From: an uncultured Bacilli bacterium
GTDB taxonomy: Bacteria > Bacillota_I > Bacilli_A > RF39 > UBA660
Assembly: GCA_934130105.1 (NCBI GenBank)
Contig: CAKOXL010000001.1
Coordinates: 16,014 to 80,013 of the forward strand
DNA length: 64,000 bases
Reading direction: 5' to 3'
Under the pieces are notes generated by a model. It did not search any database. It saw nothing but the letters and a program-made list of their open reading frames with translations, and was not told the origin of the DNA. Shown in pieces: positions 9,270 through 17,519 of the stretch. A program made the translations under genes and the position numbers. Position 1 is the stretch's first letter. Every line of letters starts with the position of its first letter.

Positions 9270-9953
9270 ATGCAAAAGCAAGAAAAATTTGGAGAAAATT
9301 TTGAAAAATTGATTGAAGATTTTTTTAACTATCTAAAAGAAGAAGAAATTAGTATATATAATGAATTTAGTTTTCAACATGAATTGGGAATATACTTAAG
9401 AAATATATATCACAAAAATTATAAAATTGAATTTGAACGCAACGCAAATAAACATCTTCATATTAACTATGATAAGTTAACAGATTCTAATGAAGAGAGA
9501 ATAAAAGAAGAAATGGATATTTATATATATAATAAAAATGATATTTCAGAAAGATACGCAATTGAATTAAAATATCCACTAAATGGACAGGTTCCAGAGC
9601 AAATGTATCAGTTTGCCAAAGATATCAAATTTATGCAATTTTTAAAAAATAAAGGATTTAGTAAAACTTATTGTATAGTTCTAACAGATAATAAAAATTT
9701 TTATATGGGTCAACAAAAAGGAAGGGTAGCAGATATTTATAAATATTTCCGCAGTAGTATGGAATCATTAACTGGAAAGATTGAAAAACCAACTGGTAAA
9801 TATCAAAATAATAGACCATTTATTAATTTGGAAAAAGAATATCACATTATTTGGAATTCTTGTGAAGTTATACAAACAGAGTACAATATTAAAAACCAAT
9901 CCTTAACTTCTAAGATAAATAAATGTAGATATTTCATAATTAAATGTGAATAA
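9270..9953 (+). CDS. Predicted PD-(D/E)XK nuclease-fold protein, element cargo
   Basis: I do not recognise a named family. The 227-aa protein shows an arrangement typical of PD-(D/E)XK enzymes: Glu38 in a helix (FSFQHELGIYLRN), Asp83 in EEMDIYIYN, then Glu99-x-Lys101 in YAIELKYP on the following strand. A KYPLNGQVPEQMYQFAKDIKFM segment after the motif is like those of restriction-type endonucleases, where the helix packs on the core. No signal peptide or TM segment is present. A strong AGGAAAGGA site precedes the ATG. It lies upstream of an ATPase gene in the same element, a pairing common in defence modules. The nuclease assignment rests on motif spacing only. Confidence 0.55.
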   Translation: MQKQEKFGENFEKLIEDFFNYLKEEEISIYNEFSFQHELGIYLRNIYHKNYKIEFERNANKHLHINYDKLTDSNEERIKEEMDIYIYNKNDISERYAIELKYPLNGQVPEQMYQFAKDIKFMQFLKNKGFSKTYCIVLTDNKNFYMGQQKGRVADIYKYFRSSMESLTGKIEKPTGKYQNNRPFINLEKEYHIIWNSCEVIQTEYNIKNQSLTSKINKCRYFIIKCE

Positions 9954-10018
9954 ATATAGTAAAAATGTTTTTGAGTAAAAAAATTAAGCTAATATTAAAA
10001 ATATTAAAGGTATGGTGA

Positions 10019-10765
10019 TTGAAAGTGAGTTTTGATAGTGATTTAATTGTAAAAAAGATCGTGTTAGAACGAGAAAAAATTCCAAGTTTTGAAAAGTATC
10101 CATTTAATATTGAATTAGTAAAAAATTTTAATGAATTAAATTTTACTTCCCCAGTCACATTTTTTGTGGGTGAAAATGGAGTTGGTAAATCGACCTTTAT
10201 AGAAGCAATCGCTATAGCATTAGGATTACCACCAGAGGGAGGCACTGAAAATTTTAAATATAACACAAACAACACTTCATCAAATCTTGCAGATTATTTG
10301 AAAGTATTAACCTTTAATAAGGCAAAGACTAAATTCTTTTTAAGGGCAGAGAACTTTTATAATTTTTCTACTGAAGTTCAAAGACTAGTAGAAGAAGATG
10401 GATTTTACAGTCTATATAATTCATATGGTGGAAATTTACATAAATGTTCACACGGAGAATCTTTTCTGCAATTAGTTAAGTATAAATTTACAGATCATGG
10501 ATTATATATTTTAGATGAACCAGAGGCGGCTCTTTCTCCACAAAGACAGTTATCATTGCTTTACTTGATAGATCAATTGGCAAAAGATGGAAGCCAATTT
10601 ATAATTGCTACTCATTCACCTATTTTAATAAGTTATCGTGATGGAAAAATATTAGACTTAAATAATGACTTTAAAGAGACAAAATATGAAGATACTGAAA
10701 TATATTCATTATATAAAACTTGCTTAGAAGATTATGAAAATATACAACACAAAATGTTTGATTAA
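10019..10765 (+). CDS. ABC/SMC-like AAA ATPase, element cargo
   Basis: This soluble 248-aa ATPase has Walker A GENGVGKST at residues 51-59, a short insertion, an ABC-like signature around CSHGESFLQL and Walker B LYILDEPEAALSP. The final ATHSPILIS carries the switch His. This is the small family of standalone AAA_21-like ATPases related to the OLD/RecF/SMC ATPase heads, but without the TOPRIM domain of OLD nucleases. The start is TTG at 10019 after AAAGG. A GTG six bases on is the alternative. It follows the putative nuclease gene by 65 bp. Its partner and substrate are not evident from the sequence. Confidence 0.8.
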   Translation: MKVSFDSDLIVKKIVLEREKIPSFEKYPFNIELVKNFNELNFTSPVTFFVGENGVGKSTFIEAIAIALGLPPEGGTENFKYNTNNTSSNLADYLKVLTFNKAKTKFFLRAENFYNFSTEVQRLVEEDGFYSLYNSYGGNLHKCSHGESFLQLVKYKFTDHGLYILDEPEAALSPQRQLSLLYLIDQLAKDGSQFIIATHSPILISYRDGKILDLNNDFKETKYEDTEIYSLYKTCLEDYENIQHKMFD

Positions 10766-10864
10766 AAATAAGTAGAATTAATTTTCTCTTTCTTTATACG
10801 GAAATAAAAACAATAGACAAACTTAAAAAAATGTTTATAATATTTAGAAAAAGGAATTGATACT

Positions 10865-12544
10865 ATGGATATAGACTTAAAAAAAATTAAGAAAAAATAT
10901 GGCGAAGATTTTGCTCACTTGTGCCGTGATTTGTTTCCAACTTTGCTTGAAACGGAAGGACTATTGTATAGTTTGATAGAAAGTAATTTTTATCCTTCTA
11001 AATCTTTATATTTCGATATCGTTGATAACAACTTGGAATCAGATTTTCAAAGTTTTATCAATAATTTGGTCATAACCGAAGAAAAAGTAAAAATTGATAC
11101 AGGTAAAACGCCACAAGAATTACTAGATGAAGCTGGTTATACCTTATATGAATGTAAAACAGAGCAAGATATTCAAAGTTTTAAAAAATATTTTGCGAAA
11201 GGTGAAGAACTTTGTACTTTTAATGGTGGAAGACTAAATAGCTGTTACGTATTTTTTGCTGTTAAGAAAAATGTAGATGATATTAAAAGAAAAGATTTTG
11301 TTAATCCTCAAAGACAAGATGAGTATGGAACTTCCGTTATTAGCATTCAATTTACTAAAAATGATCAATCTACTGTATCAATAAAAAACAGATATAATCA
11401 TAAGGTAACTAACCCTGATGCAACGTTTAGTAATAATTTAGATAATATTGTTTATGGTTTAACTATGAGTTTTAAAAATACTTATAACCTTAATTTTGAT
11501 GATACCAATAACCAATGGTTTGAAATACCAAAATATGTACGTGCTAGTGATGGTAGAATTTATAAATATAATTATGAAATAGATAATATTTATTATTGTC
11601 CTGATAATATAATTATTGATAATTTTGAAGTAAAAAAATATGAAAAAGAAAGATACATAGTATTGGATTATTTTATCTTAGATATTAAATTAAAGAGAAT
11701 AGAACCGTATAATAAATCTGAATCAGATAGTTTTGTTGATGGACTTGATAACATTGATAAAGTTCAGATTGAAAAGGAAGAAGATAAAAAAAATATATAT
11801 TTAGATATAGAAGGAAATACTATAGTTATAGTGTTAGATAAAGAAAATAGAATAATAGGCTATCGAAATAATGCTATAACATGCATTGGTAATTATTTTT
11901 TATATTATAATGAGGTAGTAAAGAATTTAAGTTTATGGAATGTAAAAAGGGTTGGTCGATGTTTTTTATTTTCAAATGAATGGGGACTAGAATCAATTGA
12001 TCTGTCATCAGTAGAAGAAGTTTCTGATAATTTCTTATATAGTAATCTCTCTCTTTCTAAAATAGTAATGCCATATTTAGAAAAAGTAGGAAATTGTTTT
12101 ATGGCAAGTAATAAAATTCTTAATGAGATACGTTTTTCTGAGTTAAAAGAAACTGGCACCAATTTCCTTCACGATAATTTGTCATTAACATGTTTAAACC
12201 TTCCAAGTTTAATAAGAGTAGGAAATGGTTTTATAAGCGACAATCCATTAATTAACCAAGTATCTATGCCTAGTTTAGAAAATGTGGGAGATGAATTTCT
12301 ATCACATAATGATCGTTTAAAAGTCTTAATCTTACCCAAATTAAAAAAAGCTGGTAATCAATTTCTTAGATACAATACAAGTTTGTTAAGTTTGAAATTA
12401 CCTGAATTAGAGTCAATTGACGAACCATATTTAGAATTTAACAAATATGTGGTTCCTAAAAATGTATTGAATAGTAGTGCGTTTTCATCTGATTTTAAAA
12501 GTAAACAAAAGAAATTAGGCACCATAAGTACAAAACAGTATTAA
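10865..12544 (+). CDS. Protein with C-terminal BspA-type leucine-rich repeats, element cargo
   Basis: This 559-aa protein has two parts. Residues 1 to about 320 form a domain I do not recognise, with the segments GRLNSCYVFFAVKK, DEYGTSVISIQF and NRYNHKVTNPDATFSNNLDN. After an acidic linker, residues about 340-545 contain eight or so irregular leucine-rich repeats of about 23 aa with cores like LSSVEEVSDNFLYSN and LPSLIRVGNGFISDN. This is the LRR_5/BspA type also seen in the genes at 58441 and 63042. No signal peptide is present, so it is probably cytoplasmic. AAGGAATTG precedes the ATG and a terminator follows directly. Its role in the element is unknown. Target recognition by the repeats is a guess. 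Confidence 0.7.
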   Translation: MDIDLKKIKKKYGEDFAHLCRDLFPTLLETEGLLYSLIESNFYPSKSLYFDIVDNNLESDFQSFINNLVITEEKVKIDTGKTPQELLDEAGYTLYECKTEQDIQSFKKYFAKGEELCTFNGGRLNSCYVFFAVKKNVDDIKRKDFVNPQRQDEYGTSVISIQFTKNDQSTVSIKNRYNHKVTNPDATFSNNLDNIVYGLTMSFKNTYNLNFDDTNNQWFEIPKYVRASDGRIYKYNYEIDNIYYCPDNIIIDNFEVKKYEKERYIVLDYFILDIKLKRIEPYNKSESDSFVDGLDNIDKVQIEKEEDKKNIYLDIEGNTIVIVLDKENRIIGYRNNAITCIGNYFLYYNEVVKNLSLWNVKRVGRCFLFSNEWGLESIDLSSVEEVSDNFLYSNLSLSKIVMPYLEKVGNCFMASNKILNEIRFSELKETGTNFLHDNLSLTCLNLPSLIRVGNGFISDNPLINQVSMPSLENVGDEFLSHNDRLKVLILPKLKKAGNQFLRYNTSLLSLKLPELESIDEPYLEFNKYVVPKNVLNSSAFSSDFKSKQKKLGTISTKQY

Positions 12545-12574
12545 GAATTACACTAAGTTGTAGTTCTTTTTTTT
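12544..12574 (+). terminator. Rho-independent terminator
   Basis: AGAATTACA (12544-12552) pairs with TGTAGTTCT (12559-12567) with one G-U pair, followed by eight T. It ends the cargo transcript and isolates the recombinase genes. Confidence 0.75.
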
Positions 12575-12642
12575 GATAAAAATAATAAACTCAATCAAAC
12601 ATAAATATATGAAAAATTCATAAAATTTTATTAGGTGATGAG

Positions 12643-12825
12643 ATGAAAAAAATCGTTTATTCACAAGATTTAATCTTATCAGAAACACATTTAAATTTAA
12701 TCCTAGAAAAATTTCTATCAAAAAAGTTATACGAAAATAACTTCATTAGTTTTGATACTTTTGAAAAAATAAAAGAAGAAATTGATAATGAAATATCAGA
12801 AATAAGATTAGAGTTTAGAAAATAA
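12643..12825 (+). CDS. Small 60-aa protein upstream of the recombinase
   Basis: This charged helical 60-aa protein ends in a pattern seen in small proteins encoded next to serine recombinases (LYENNFISFDTFEKIKEEI, a short helix-turn of the type found in SHOCT-like segments). AGGTGATGAG precedes the ATG. It lies 45 bp before the recombinase gene and is probably co-transcribed with it. A role as a directionality factor or accessory protein is possible, but nothing in the sequence proves it. Confidence 0.6.
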   Translation: MKKIVYSQDLILSETHLNLILEKFLSKKLYENNFISFDTFEKIKEEIDNEISEIRLEFRK

Positions 12826-12870
12826 ACCATAGTTCTAATAAAAATAAAATTACAGGAAGGGAGATTTATA

Positions 12871-14568
12871 TTGACTTTTGATAAATACAAAAAATATAAT
12901 TTATTAGAAGAAATAAGAAAAGAAATTCTATCAGGTAAATCAATTTATGACTTAAAATTAAGAGCTACATTTTATGCCAGAGTATCTAGTGATAGTGAAG
13001 AACAAGCAACATCAGTTGTAAATCAAGTAGATTATTTTACTAATCTAATGAAATCAGTACCTAACTGGACATTTATAACAGGGTATATTGATGAAGGTAT
13101 TAGTGGTAAAAGTGTAAATAAAAGAGATGCTTTTTTAAAGATGATAGAAGATGCCAAAAATGATAAATTTGATTTAATACTAACAAAAAGTGTACCTAGA
13201 TTTGCTAGAAATACTTTAGATAGTATCAAATACACCCAAGAATTGTTAAAATATAGTGTCGGTGTCTATTTTTTAAACGATAATATTAATACCTTTTTAC
13301 CTGATTCAGAATTTCGTTTAACTTTGATGGCAAGCATTGCACAAGATGATTTGAGAAAACTATCAGAAAATGTAAAATTTGGATTAAAACAGTCAATTAA
13401 AAGAGGCATAGTTTTGGGAAGCAATAATATTTATGGTTATATAAAAAATAATGGTAGTTTGGAAATAGTAGAAAAAGAATCTATTGTTGTTAAAAAAATG
13501 TTTACTTTATATGATAGTTACTTAAGTTTGAAAAAGACTTCTATTGCTTTAGAAAAATTAGGCTATTTTAATCGTAAAGGTAAGCCCTTTGATACAACCA
13601 CAATTAGAAGAATTTTAATGAATCCTAAATATAAAGGCTACTATTGTGGTAATAAAACAACTGTCCTAGATTATAAGTCAGGTATTACTAAAAAGGTACC
13701 AAAAGATAAATGGTTAATTTATAAAGATAATGAAAAAATCCCCCCTATTGTAGAAGAGGGATTATGGAATAGAGTAAATAGTGAACTAGAAAAGAAACAA
13801 ATAGGATATCAAAATAAACAAAGATTAGTTGTAAGAAGTAATTATGCTTATAGTGGAAAATTGATCTGTAAAGAACACAATATAGCTTATACAAGATCAG
13901 GTATTAAAAAGGGCAGAGTCAATGATTACCGTTACTGGTCTTGTAGATTATATAAAAGGGGAATTAAATATTGTAATAGTCCCTTATTAAAAGAAAGTGA
14001 ACTAGATATCTTATTTAAAAATATTATTGCTAAATTTCTAAAAAACAAAGATAAGATAAAAAGAGAATTACTTGATAGAGTAAAACTTCATAATATTGAT
14101 ATCAATCTTACACAAAAAATAGCTAGTTTAAATAAAAAAATAACGGAATTAGAAGCAAAAAAGGAAAAACTATTAGAATTAGTTACCAATAACTATATAG
14201 CTAATCAGGAATTCAGTAAAAAGAATGAAAGTATAAATAGTGAAATAAATGATATAAAAGTGGAATTAAAAAATATGGAATCAAAAGAACTTTATAAAGA
14301 TAATAGGAAAGAAGAATTAGAAAATATAAAGAAAGAAATAGAAAATCAGTTAAGTGTGAATACTAATTTTACTAGTTTTATGGATTTATTAATAGATAAG
14401 GTTTATATATCTAAAATAAGTAATAATCGCAACCTAGTAAAATTAGATATTTTATTGAAGACAGGTATGACCAAGTCCCTAAATTACGACAATAAACAAC
14501 CGATGCAAAATCAATTAATAGAATTAAAAAATGAGGGAGTAAGTTTTTTTATGAAAGATATTATTTAA
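12871..14568 (+). CDS. Large serine recombinase (integrase)
   Basis: This enzyme integrates and excises the element. The 565-aa protein has a resolvase N-terminal domain with YARVSS (catalytic Ser39), then the GYIDEGISGKS and SVPRFARNTLD motifs. A Recombinase domain follows (about 195-300, FNRKGKPFDTTTIRRILMNPKYKGYYCGN). The zinc ribbon comes next (Cys-x-x-His near 330 and Cys-rich YWSCRLYKRGIKYCN), then a long coiled coil (about 400-500). The start is TTG at 12871 after AGGAAGGGAG. The gene lies beside the right attachment junction, as usual for this class. All expected domains are present, so it looks active. Confidence 0.95.
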   Translation: MTFDKYKKYNLLEEIRKEILSGKSIYDLKLRATFYARVSSDSEEQATSVVNQVDYFTNLMKSVPNWTFITGYIDEGISGKSVNKRDAFLKMIEDAKNDKFDLILTKSVPRFARNTLDSIKYTQELLKYSVGVYFLNDNINTFLPDSEFRLTLMASIAQDDLRKLSENVKFGLKQSIKRGIVLGSNNIYGYIKNNGSLEIVEKESIVVKKMFTLYDSYLSLKKTSIALEKLGYFNRKGKPFDTTTIRRILMNPKYKGYYCGNKTTVLDYKSGITKKVPKDKWLIYKDNEKIPPIVEEGLWNRVNSELEKKQIGYQNKQRLVVRSNYAYSGKLICKEHNIAYTRSGIKKGRVNDYRYWSCRLYKRGIKYCNSPLLKESELDILFKNIIAKFLKNKDKIKRELLDRVKLHNIDINLTQKIASLNKKITELEAKKEKLLELVTNNYIANQEFSKKNESINSEINDIKVELKNMESKELYKDNRKEELENIKKEIENQLSVNTNFTSFMDLLIDKVYISKISNNRNLVKLDILLKTGMTKSLNYDNKQPMQNQLIELKNEGVSFFMKDII

Positions 14569-14593
14569 TATTCCCTTAAACGACCACTACCTA

Positions 14594-14612
14594 AATACAA
14601 GCTTCACTTCCG
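14594..14612. other. Right attachment junction (att core GCT)
   Basis: Foreign sequence ends at GCT 14601-14603, after which the minus-strand binding-protein frame resumes (Glu-Ser-Gly-Ser upstream of the Ala codon). It matches the left junction in core sequence and codon phase. Confidence 0.7.
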
Positions 14613-14890
14613 GAAAAACCAATTTGAACATCACCTGATAAAACAGCAGCTGTAACCTTATCAGCACCAGGCGTTAAAATAAGTTCAACATCAAGTCCTT
14701 CTTCTTCAAAGAATCCTTGACTAATGGCAGCATATTGTGGTGCGTAGAAAACAGTATGTGCAACTTCAGCAACTTTAATTTTTTCTAGATTATCCTTCTT
14801 ATTATCTCCTTTATTTAGATCAAGAATAAATAAAAGAAAAATCATACCGATAATCAAAATACAAATAATTGAATAAATTATCTTTTTCAT
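14600..14890 (-). pseudogene. 5' part of split ABC substrate-binding protein gene
   Basis: On the minus strand this begins with a signal anchor (MKKIIYSIICILIIGMIFLL) and continues KVAEVAHTVFYAPQYAAISQGFFEEEGLDVEL, then VTAAVLSGDVQIGFSGSEA. This is the N-terminal lobe of an NMT1/THI5-like binding protein. Beyond the Ala codon the frame runs into the element and stops after two foreign residues (TAG at 14591-14593). It has its own ribosome binding site (AAGGAGG) and start, so a truncated 99-aa secreted peptide could be made. The rest of the gene is at 8205-8909. Confidence 0.9.
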
Positions 14891-14894
14891 ATAT

Positions 14895-14916
14895 CCTCCT
14901 TCACTAGTGTATTATA
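14895..14916 (-). promoter_or_regulatory. Ribosome binding site and -10 box of the split transporter operon
   Basis: On the minus strand, TATAAT (plus 14911-14916) precedes AAGGAGG (plus 14895-14901). No clear -35 box is visible. With the element inserted, this promoter is cut off from the ATPase and permease genes. I looked for a TPP riboswitch in the 110 bp upstream and saw none. Confidence 0.5.
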
Positions 14917-15017
14917 TGAAAAAATAAAATAAGTGTTATTAAAAAAGTGGTTAGCATTTCTTAGTTATTTGATATAATAATGTCAAATGAAATAGTTATT
15001 TGAGGAGTAAACTAAAA

Positions 15018-15464
15018 ATGAAAAAATATATAAAAATTATTTTACTAGCAGGTATCATTTTAGGCTTAATATTTTGCAGTTTGATAAAAAGTAATTACCG
15101 CACTATATCAGATATTAAAATTACTGAAAACAATGTATCATTATCTATCAAAGAAAATACACTTACTAATACTGGGGCAACTCTAATCTTAAAAAATAAT
15201 AGTAACACAGATATTAAGTATGGTAATTCCTATGAAATAGAAATAAAACATAATAAAAAATGGTACAAACTAGATGGAAAAATGTATTTTACTTTACCGT
15301 TATTTTTTTTAGAACCAAATAAAACGGTAGAATTAGAAGAAAATTGGCAAGATGGGTATAAAAAGCTAAAAAAGGGAACTTATAGAATTATAAAAGAAAT
15401 TAAAATAGAAAAAGAAAATAATACTTTTGATAGTTTCTATGTAGCGGCTGAATTTACGATTTAA
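15018..15464 (+). CDS. Membrane-anchored protein with bacterial Ig-like domain (Big_14 type)
   Basis: This 148-aa protein has an N-terminal hydrophobic segment (residues 5-22, IKIILLAGIILGLIFCSLI) that is an anchor or signal peptide. The rest is one beta-sandwich domain with a YGNSYEIEIKHNKKWYKL strand and the ending LKKGTYRIIKEIKI. This pattern is seen in immunoglobulin-like domains of small Firmicute surface proteins. The ATG at 15018 follows GAGGAG. An upstream TTG at 15000 would overlap the ribosome binding site. A TATAAT just upstream (near 14974) suggests its own promoter. It lies outside the element, divergent from the split transporter. Confidence 0.65.
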   Translation: MKKYIKIILLAGIILGLIFCSLIKSNYRTISDIKITENNVSLSIKENTLTNTGATLILKNNSNTDIKYGNSYEIEIKHNKKWYKLDGKMYFTLPLFFLEPNKTVELEENWQDGYKKLKKGTYRIIKEIKIEKENNTFDSFYVAAEFTI

Positions 15465-15568
15465 TTAGGAATAATATAAATGTTAAGAAAAATTGCGTAA
15501 CTTCCATCTAAAATTGGTAGAATATAAATACCTAAAATGCTATATTTCTTTAGGAAAGGAGAAAATAT

Positions 15569-16150
15569 ATGAATTTAGGAGAAAAAATAGTTAGTTTAAG
15601 AAAGAAAAATAATTTATCACAGGAAGAATTAGCAGAGAAGGTAGGGGTAACTAGACAAACTATTTCAAAGTGGGAACTAGAAGAAACAACACCAGATATT
15701 AATCAGGCTAAGAAGTTATCTAAACTATTTAATATTAGTTTAGATGAATTAACGAATAATGATATCAGTAATATTTTAGTAGAAAAGGTAAGTAATACGG
15801 AAAAACTAGCAGGAATTATCATAAAAATATTAAAAGCACTTGGTATTTTTATATTAGTTTTTATTGGTATTATCATAGCATTAATTATTTTCTTTAGTGT
15901 TGGAAACCATCACGAAGATAATACAGTTACTGGTAAAATCTCTGTTAATTGTAGCCTAGATAATGAAGAATATTTATATGAAGTAGAATATAATAAAAAC
16001 TATCAGATTATTTATGCCGGAGGAGATGCTTGGATTATGAATCATGTAGATGTAGATCACTATGAAGATGCTAATCAAGCAGTAGCTCACATTGAAGATT
16101 ATTTTAAAGATCATAATGGCTCATGCATTATTTCAGAAGAAGAAAAGTAA
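15569..16150 (+). CDS. XRE-family regulator with one transmembrane segment
   Basis: Residues 1-60 form a Cro/C1-type helix-turn-helix (SQEELAEKVGVTRQTISKWE) followed by the usual SLDELTN ending. Residues about 80-112 are strongly hydrophobic (a membrane segment). A C-terminal extracytoplasmic domain of about 80 aa contains two Cys (CSLDNEEY and NGSCIISEE). Such membrane-bound XRE regulators are common in Firmicutes and may sense envelope signals. AAAGGAG precedes the ATG. The target genes are unknown. The HxlR-linked genes downstream are separated by a hairpin. Confidence 0.85.
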   Translation: MNLGEKIVSLRKKNNLSQEELAEKVGVTRQTISKWELEETTPDINQAKKLSKLFNISLDELTNNDISNILVEKVSNTEKLAGIIIKILKALGIFILVFIGIIIALIIFFSVGNHHEDNTVTGKISVNCSLDNEEYLYEVEYNKNYQIIYAGGDAWIMNHVDVDHYEDANQAVAHIEDYFKDHNGSCIISEEEK

Positions 16151-16212
16151 TACCTAAAAAATAAAAATTTTATCTAAGAAAAAAACATAATTTAATTAAA
16201 TTTATACCAAAA

Positions 16213-16244
16213 GGTAAGTAGCTAACATAAAAGTGCATACTTAC
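16213..16244. promoter_or_regulatory. Inverted repeat, likely HxlR operator and possible terminator
   Basis: GTAAGTA (16214-16220) is repeated inverted as TACTTAC (16238-16244), followed by a T-rich run. The left part GGTAAGTA also begins the perfect palindrome at 17147-17160 in front of the HxlR gene. It could therefore be a regulator site in front of the MBL-like gene, a weak terminator of the preceding gene, or both. Confidence 0.5.
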
Positions 16245-16326
16245 TTTTTCTTTTTTCTTTTTCTATAATGATAATGTCAAAGAAAAAGCGCTTAAATCTT
16301 TGAAAAAAGAAATGGAGGAAATAAAA

Positions 16327-17121
16327 ATGGAAAAGAAAAAAATAGAATTAGAAAAAGGAGAAGTATTTGTTTATGATTTTGGTAGTATAAAACTTTATAA
16401 CTACAACACTAATGATTTTATGAATGATCAAGTTATCATGTTAGAAAAAAATCAAAAGTTAGTAGTTATTGAATCACCTACCTTTTATGATAATAATCAA
16501 GAGCTTGAAAACTATATTAAGTCATTAAATGTTACAGTAGATGGTATTTTGCTTTCTTATCATATGAGTGGTGGAACTTTCTTAGAAAATAGTAAAAGTT
16601 ATGCTACACACAAGGCTGATGAATATGGTCATGTTGGTGGTGGCAAGGGCTTAATAGATAGTTTTATATCAGCGTTTGGAGAACCATTTGATAAAAATAT
16701 CCACAAAATAACAGATTATATCGATACCAATAAAATTACTTTAGCAGATATAAAAATGAATATTATTCCAACAAACGATGCTTACGACATTGAAATCCCA
16801 GAAATAAATGTTATCTATACACATATGTTAGGTAGTAAATGCCATTCTATTATCGCTGGTGTAGATCACGCAAATAATATGATTGAAACACTAAGAGGTT
16901 ATATTGAGAAAAATTATAATTTAATCTTAACATCACACTATATTCCAGAAGATATTACGGCTGTAAATGAAAAGATTACTTATATTGAAACTCTATTAAA
17001 TATAGCTAGTATTTCTAATAATAGTAATGAAATGATTACGAAATTAAAAGAAGAATATCCTGATTATAGTGGAGATAATTATTTAGAAATGACAGCAAAC
17101 TTCTTTTTTCCTAATAATTAA
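16327..17121 (+). CDS. Metallo-beta-lactamase-fold-like protein lacking the HxHxDH motif
   Basis: This 264-aa protein has the strand order of the metallo-beta-lactamase fold: QKLVVIESPTFYDNNQELENYIKSL, then VDGILLSYHMSGG (residues 71-83). The second segment sits where the metal motif HxHxDH would be, but only one His is present. No family name can be given with certainty. GGAGG at 16313-16317 selects the ATG at 16327 over the upstream ATG at 16300. It lies between two copies of the GGTAAGTA motif and just upstream of the HxlR gene, so it is a likely target of that regulator. Loss of the metal ligands suggests binding rather than hydrolysis, which is inference. Confidence 0.5.
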   Translation: MEKKKIELEKGEVFVYDFGSIKLYNYNTNDFMNDQVIMLEKNQKLVVIESPTFYDNNQELENYIKSLNVTVDGILLSYHMSGGTFLENSKSYATHKADEYGHVGGGKGLIDSFISAFGEPFDKNIHKITDYIDTNKITLADIKMNIIPTNDAYDIEIPEINVIYTHMLGSKCHSIIAGVDHANNMIETLRGYIEKNYNLILTSHYIPEDITAVNEKITYIETLLNIASISNNSNEMITKLKEEYPDYSGDNYLEMTANFFFPNN

Positions 17122-17146
17122 TTACTACTATTAACACTTACTAAAA

Positions 17147-17160
17147 GGTAAGTACTTACC
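17147..17160. promoter_or_regulatory. Perfect palindrome, probable HxlR operator
   Basis: GGTAAGTACTTACC is a perfect 14-bp palindrome located 44 bp before the HxlR start codon. Dimeric winged-helix HxlR regulators bind such sites and usually control their own and neighbouring genes. Confidence 0.65.
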
Positions 17161-17203
17161 AAAAATACCATGTAATGCTATAATGAATCTGGGAGTTGAT
17201 AAT

Positions 17204-17518
17204 ATGGCTAAAACTTATACTAGTTGTCCTGTTGAATATACAGCATCTATTATTTCCAATAAGTGGAAAGTTTTAATTTTAAGAGATTTAATTACTGGAA
17301 CCAAAAGATATAATGAACTGAATAGATCAGTAGTAGGAATATCAGCTAAAGTGTTAACTGAAAATTTAAAAGACTTAGAGCAAGATGGTATTGTAAATAG
17401 AAAAGTTTACCCTCAAGTACCACCAAAAGTAGAATATTCACTAACTGCTAAAGGTTTAGAATTAAAAGATGTAATAGACAAGATGAAAGAATTTGGTATG
17501 AAATATAAGGACAAGTAA
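17204..17518 (+). CDS. HxlR-family transcriptional regulator
   Basis: This 104-aa winged-helix regulator shows the HxlR family marks: CPVEYTASIISNKWKVLILRDL with the conserved N-terminal Cys, RYNELNRSVVGISAKVLTENLKDLEQDGIV and PPKVEYSLTAKGLEL. Family members often sense thiol, aldehyde or oxidative stress through the N-terminal Cys. GGGAG selects the ATG at 17204. The macrodomain gene begins 1 bp after its stop, which argues for one operon of HxlR, macrodomain and sirtuin. It is probably autoregulated through the palindrome upstream. Confidence 0.92.
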   Translation: MAKTYTSCPVEYTASIISNKWKVLILRDLITGTKRYNELNRSVVGISAKVLTENLKDLEQDGIVNRKVYPQVPPKVEYSLTAKGLELKDVIDKMKEFGMKYKDK

Positions 17519-17519
17519 G

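Larger units (their letters stand above)
8910..14602. mobile_element. Integrated element with large serine recombinase, about 5.7 kb
   Basis: The element interrupts the substrate-binding gene of the minus-strand transporter. Its genes all point right: a PD-(D/E)XK-like protein, an ABC-type ATPase, a leucine-rich-repeat protein, a 60-aa protein and the recombinase, whose stop lies about 30 bp from the right junction. The two host fragments join in frame if the element is removed at the shared GCT. No conjugation, replication or capsid gene is present, so it would be a small mobilisable or satellite-like island. Boundaries were deduced from the split gene and are accurate to about 3 bp. Confidence 0.85.

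Noticed and set aside
14891..15017. TPP riboswitch upstream of the split transporter operon
   Set aside because: No CTGAGA or other conserved TPP core was seen on the minus strand in the 110 bp available.
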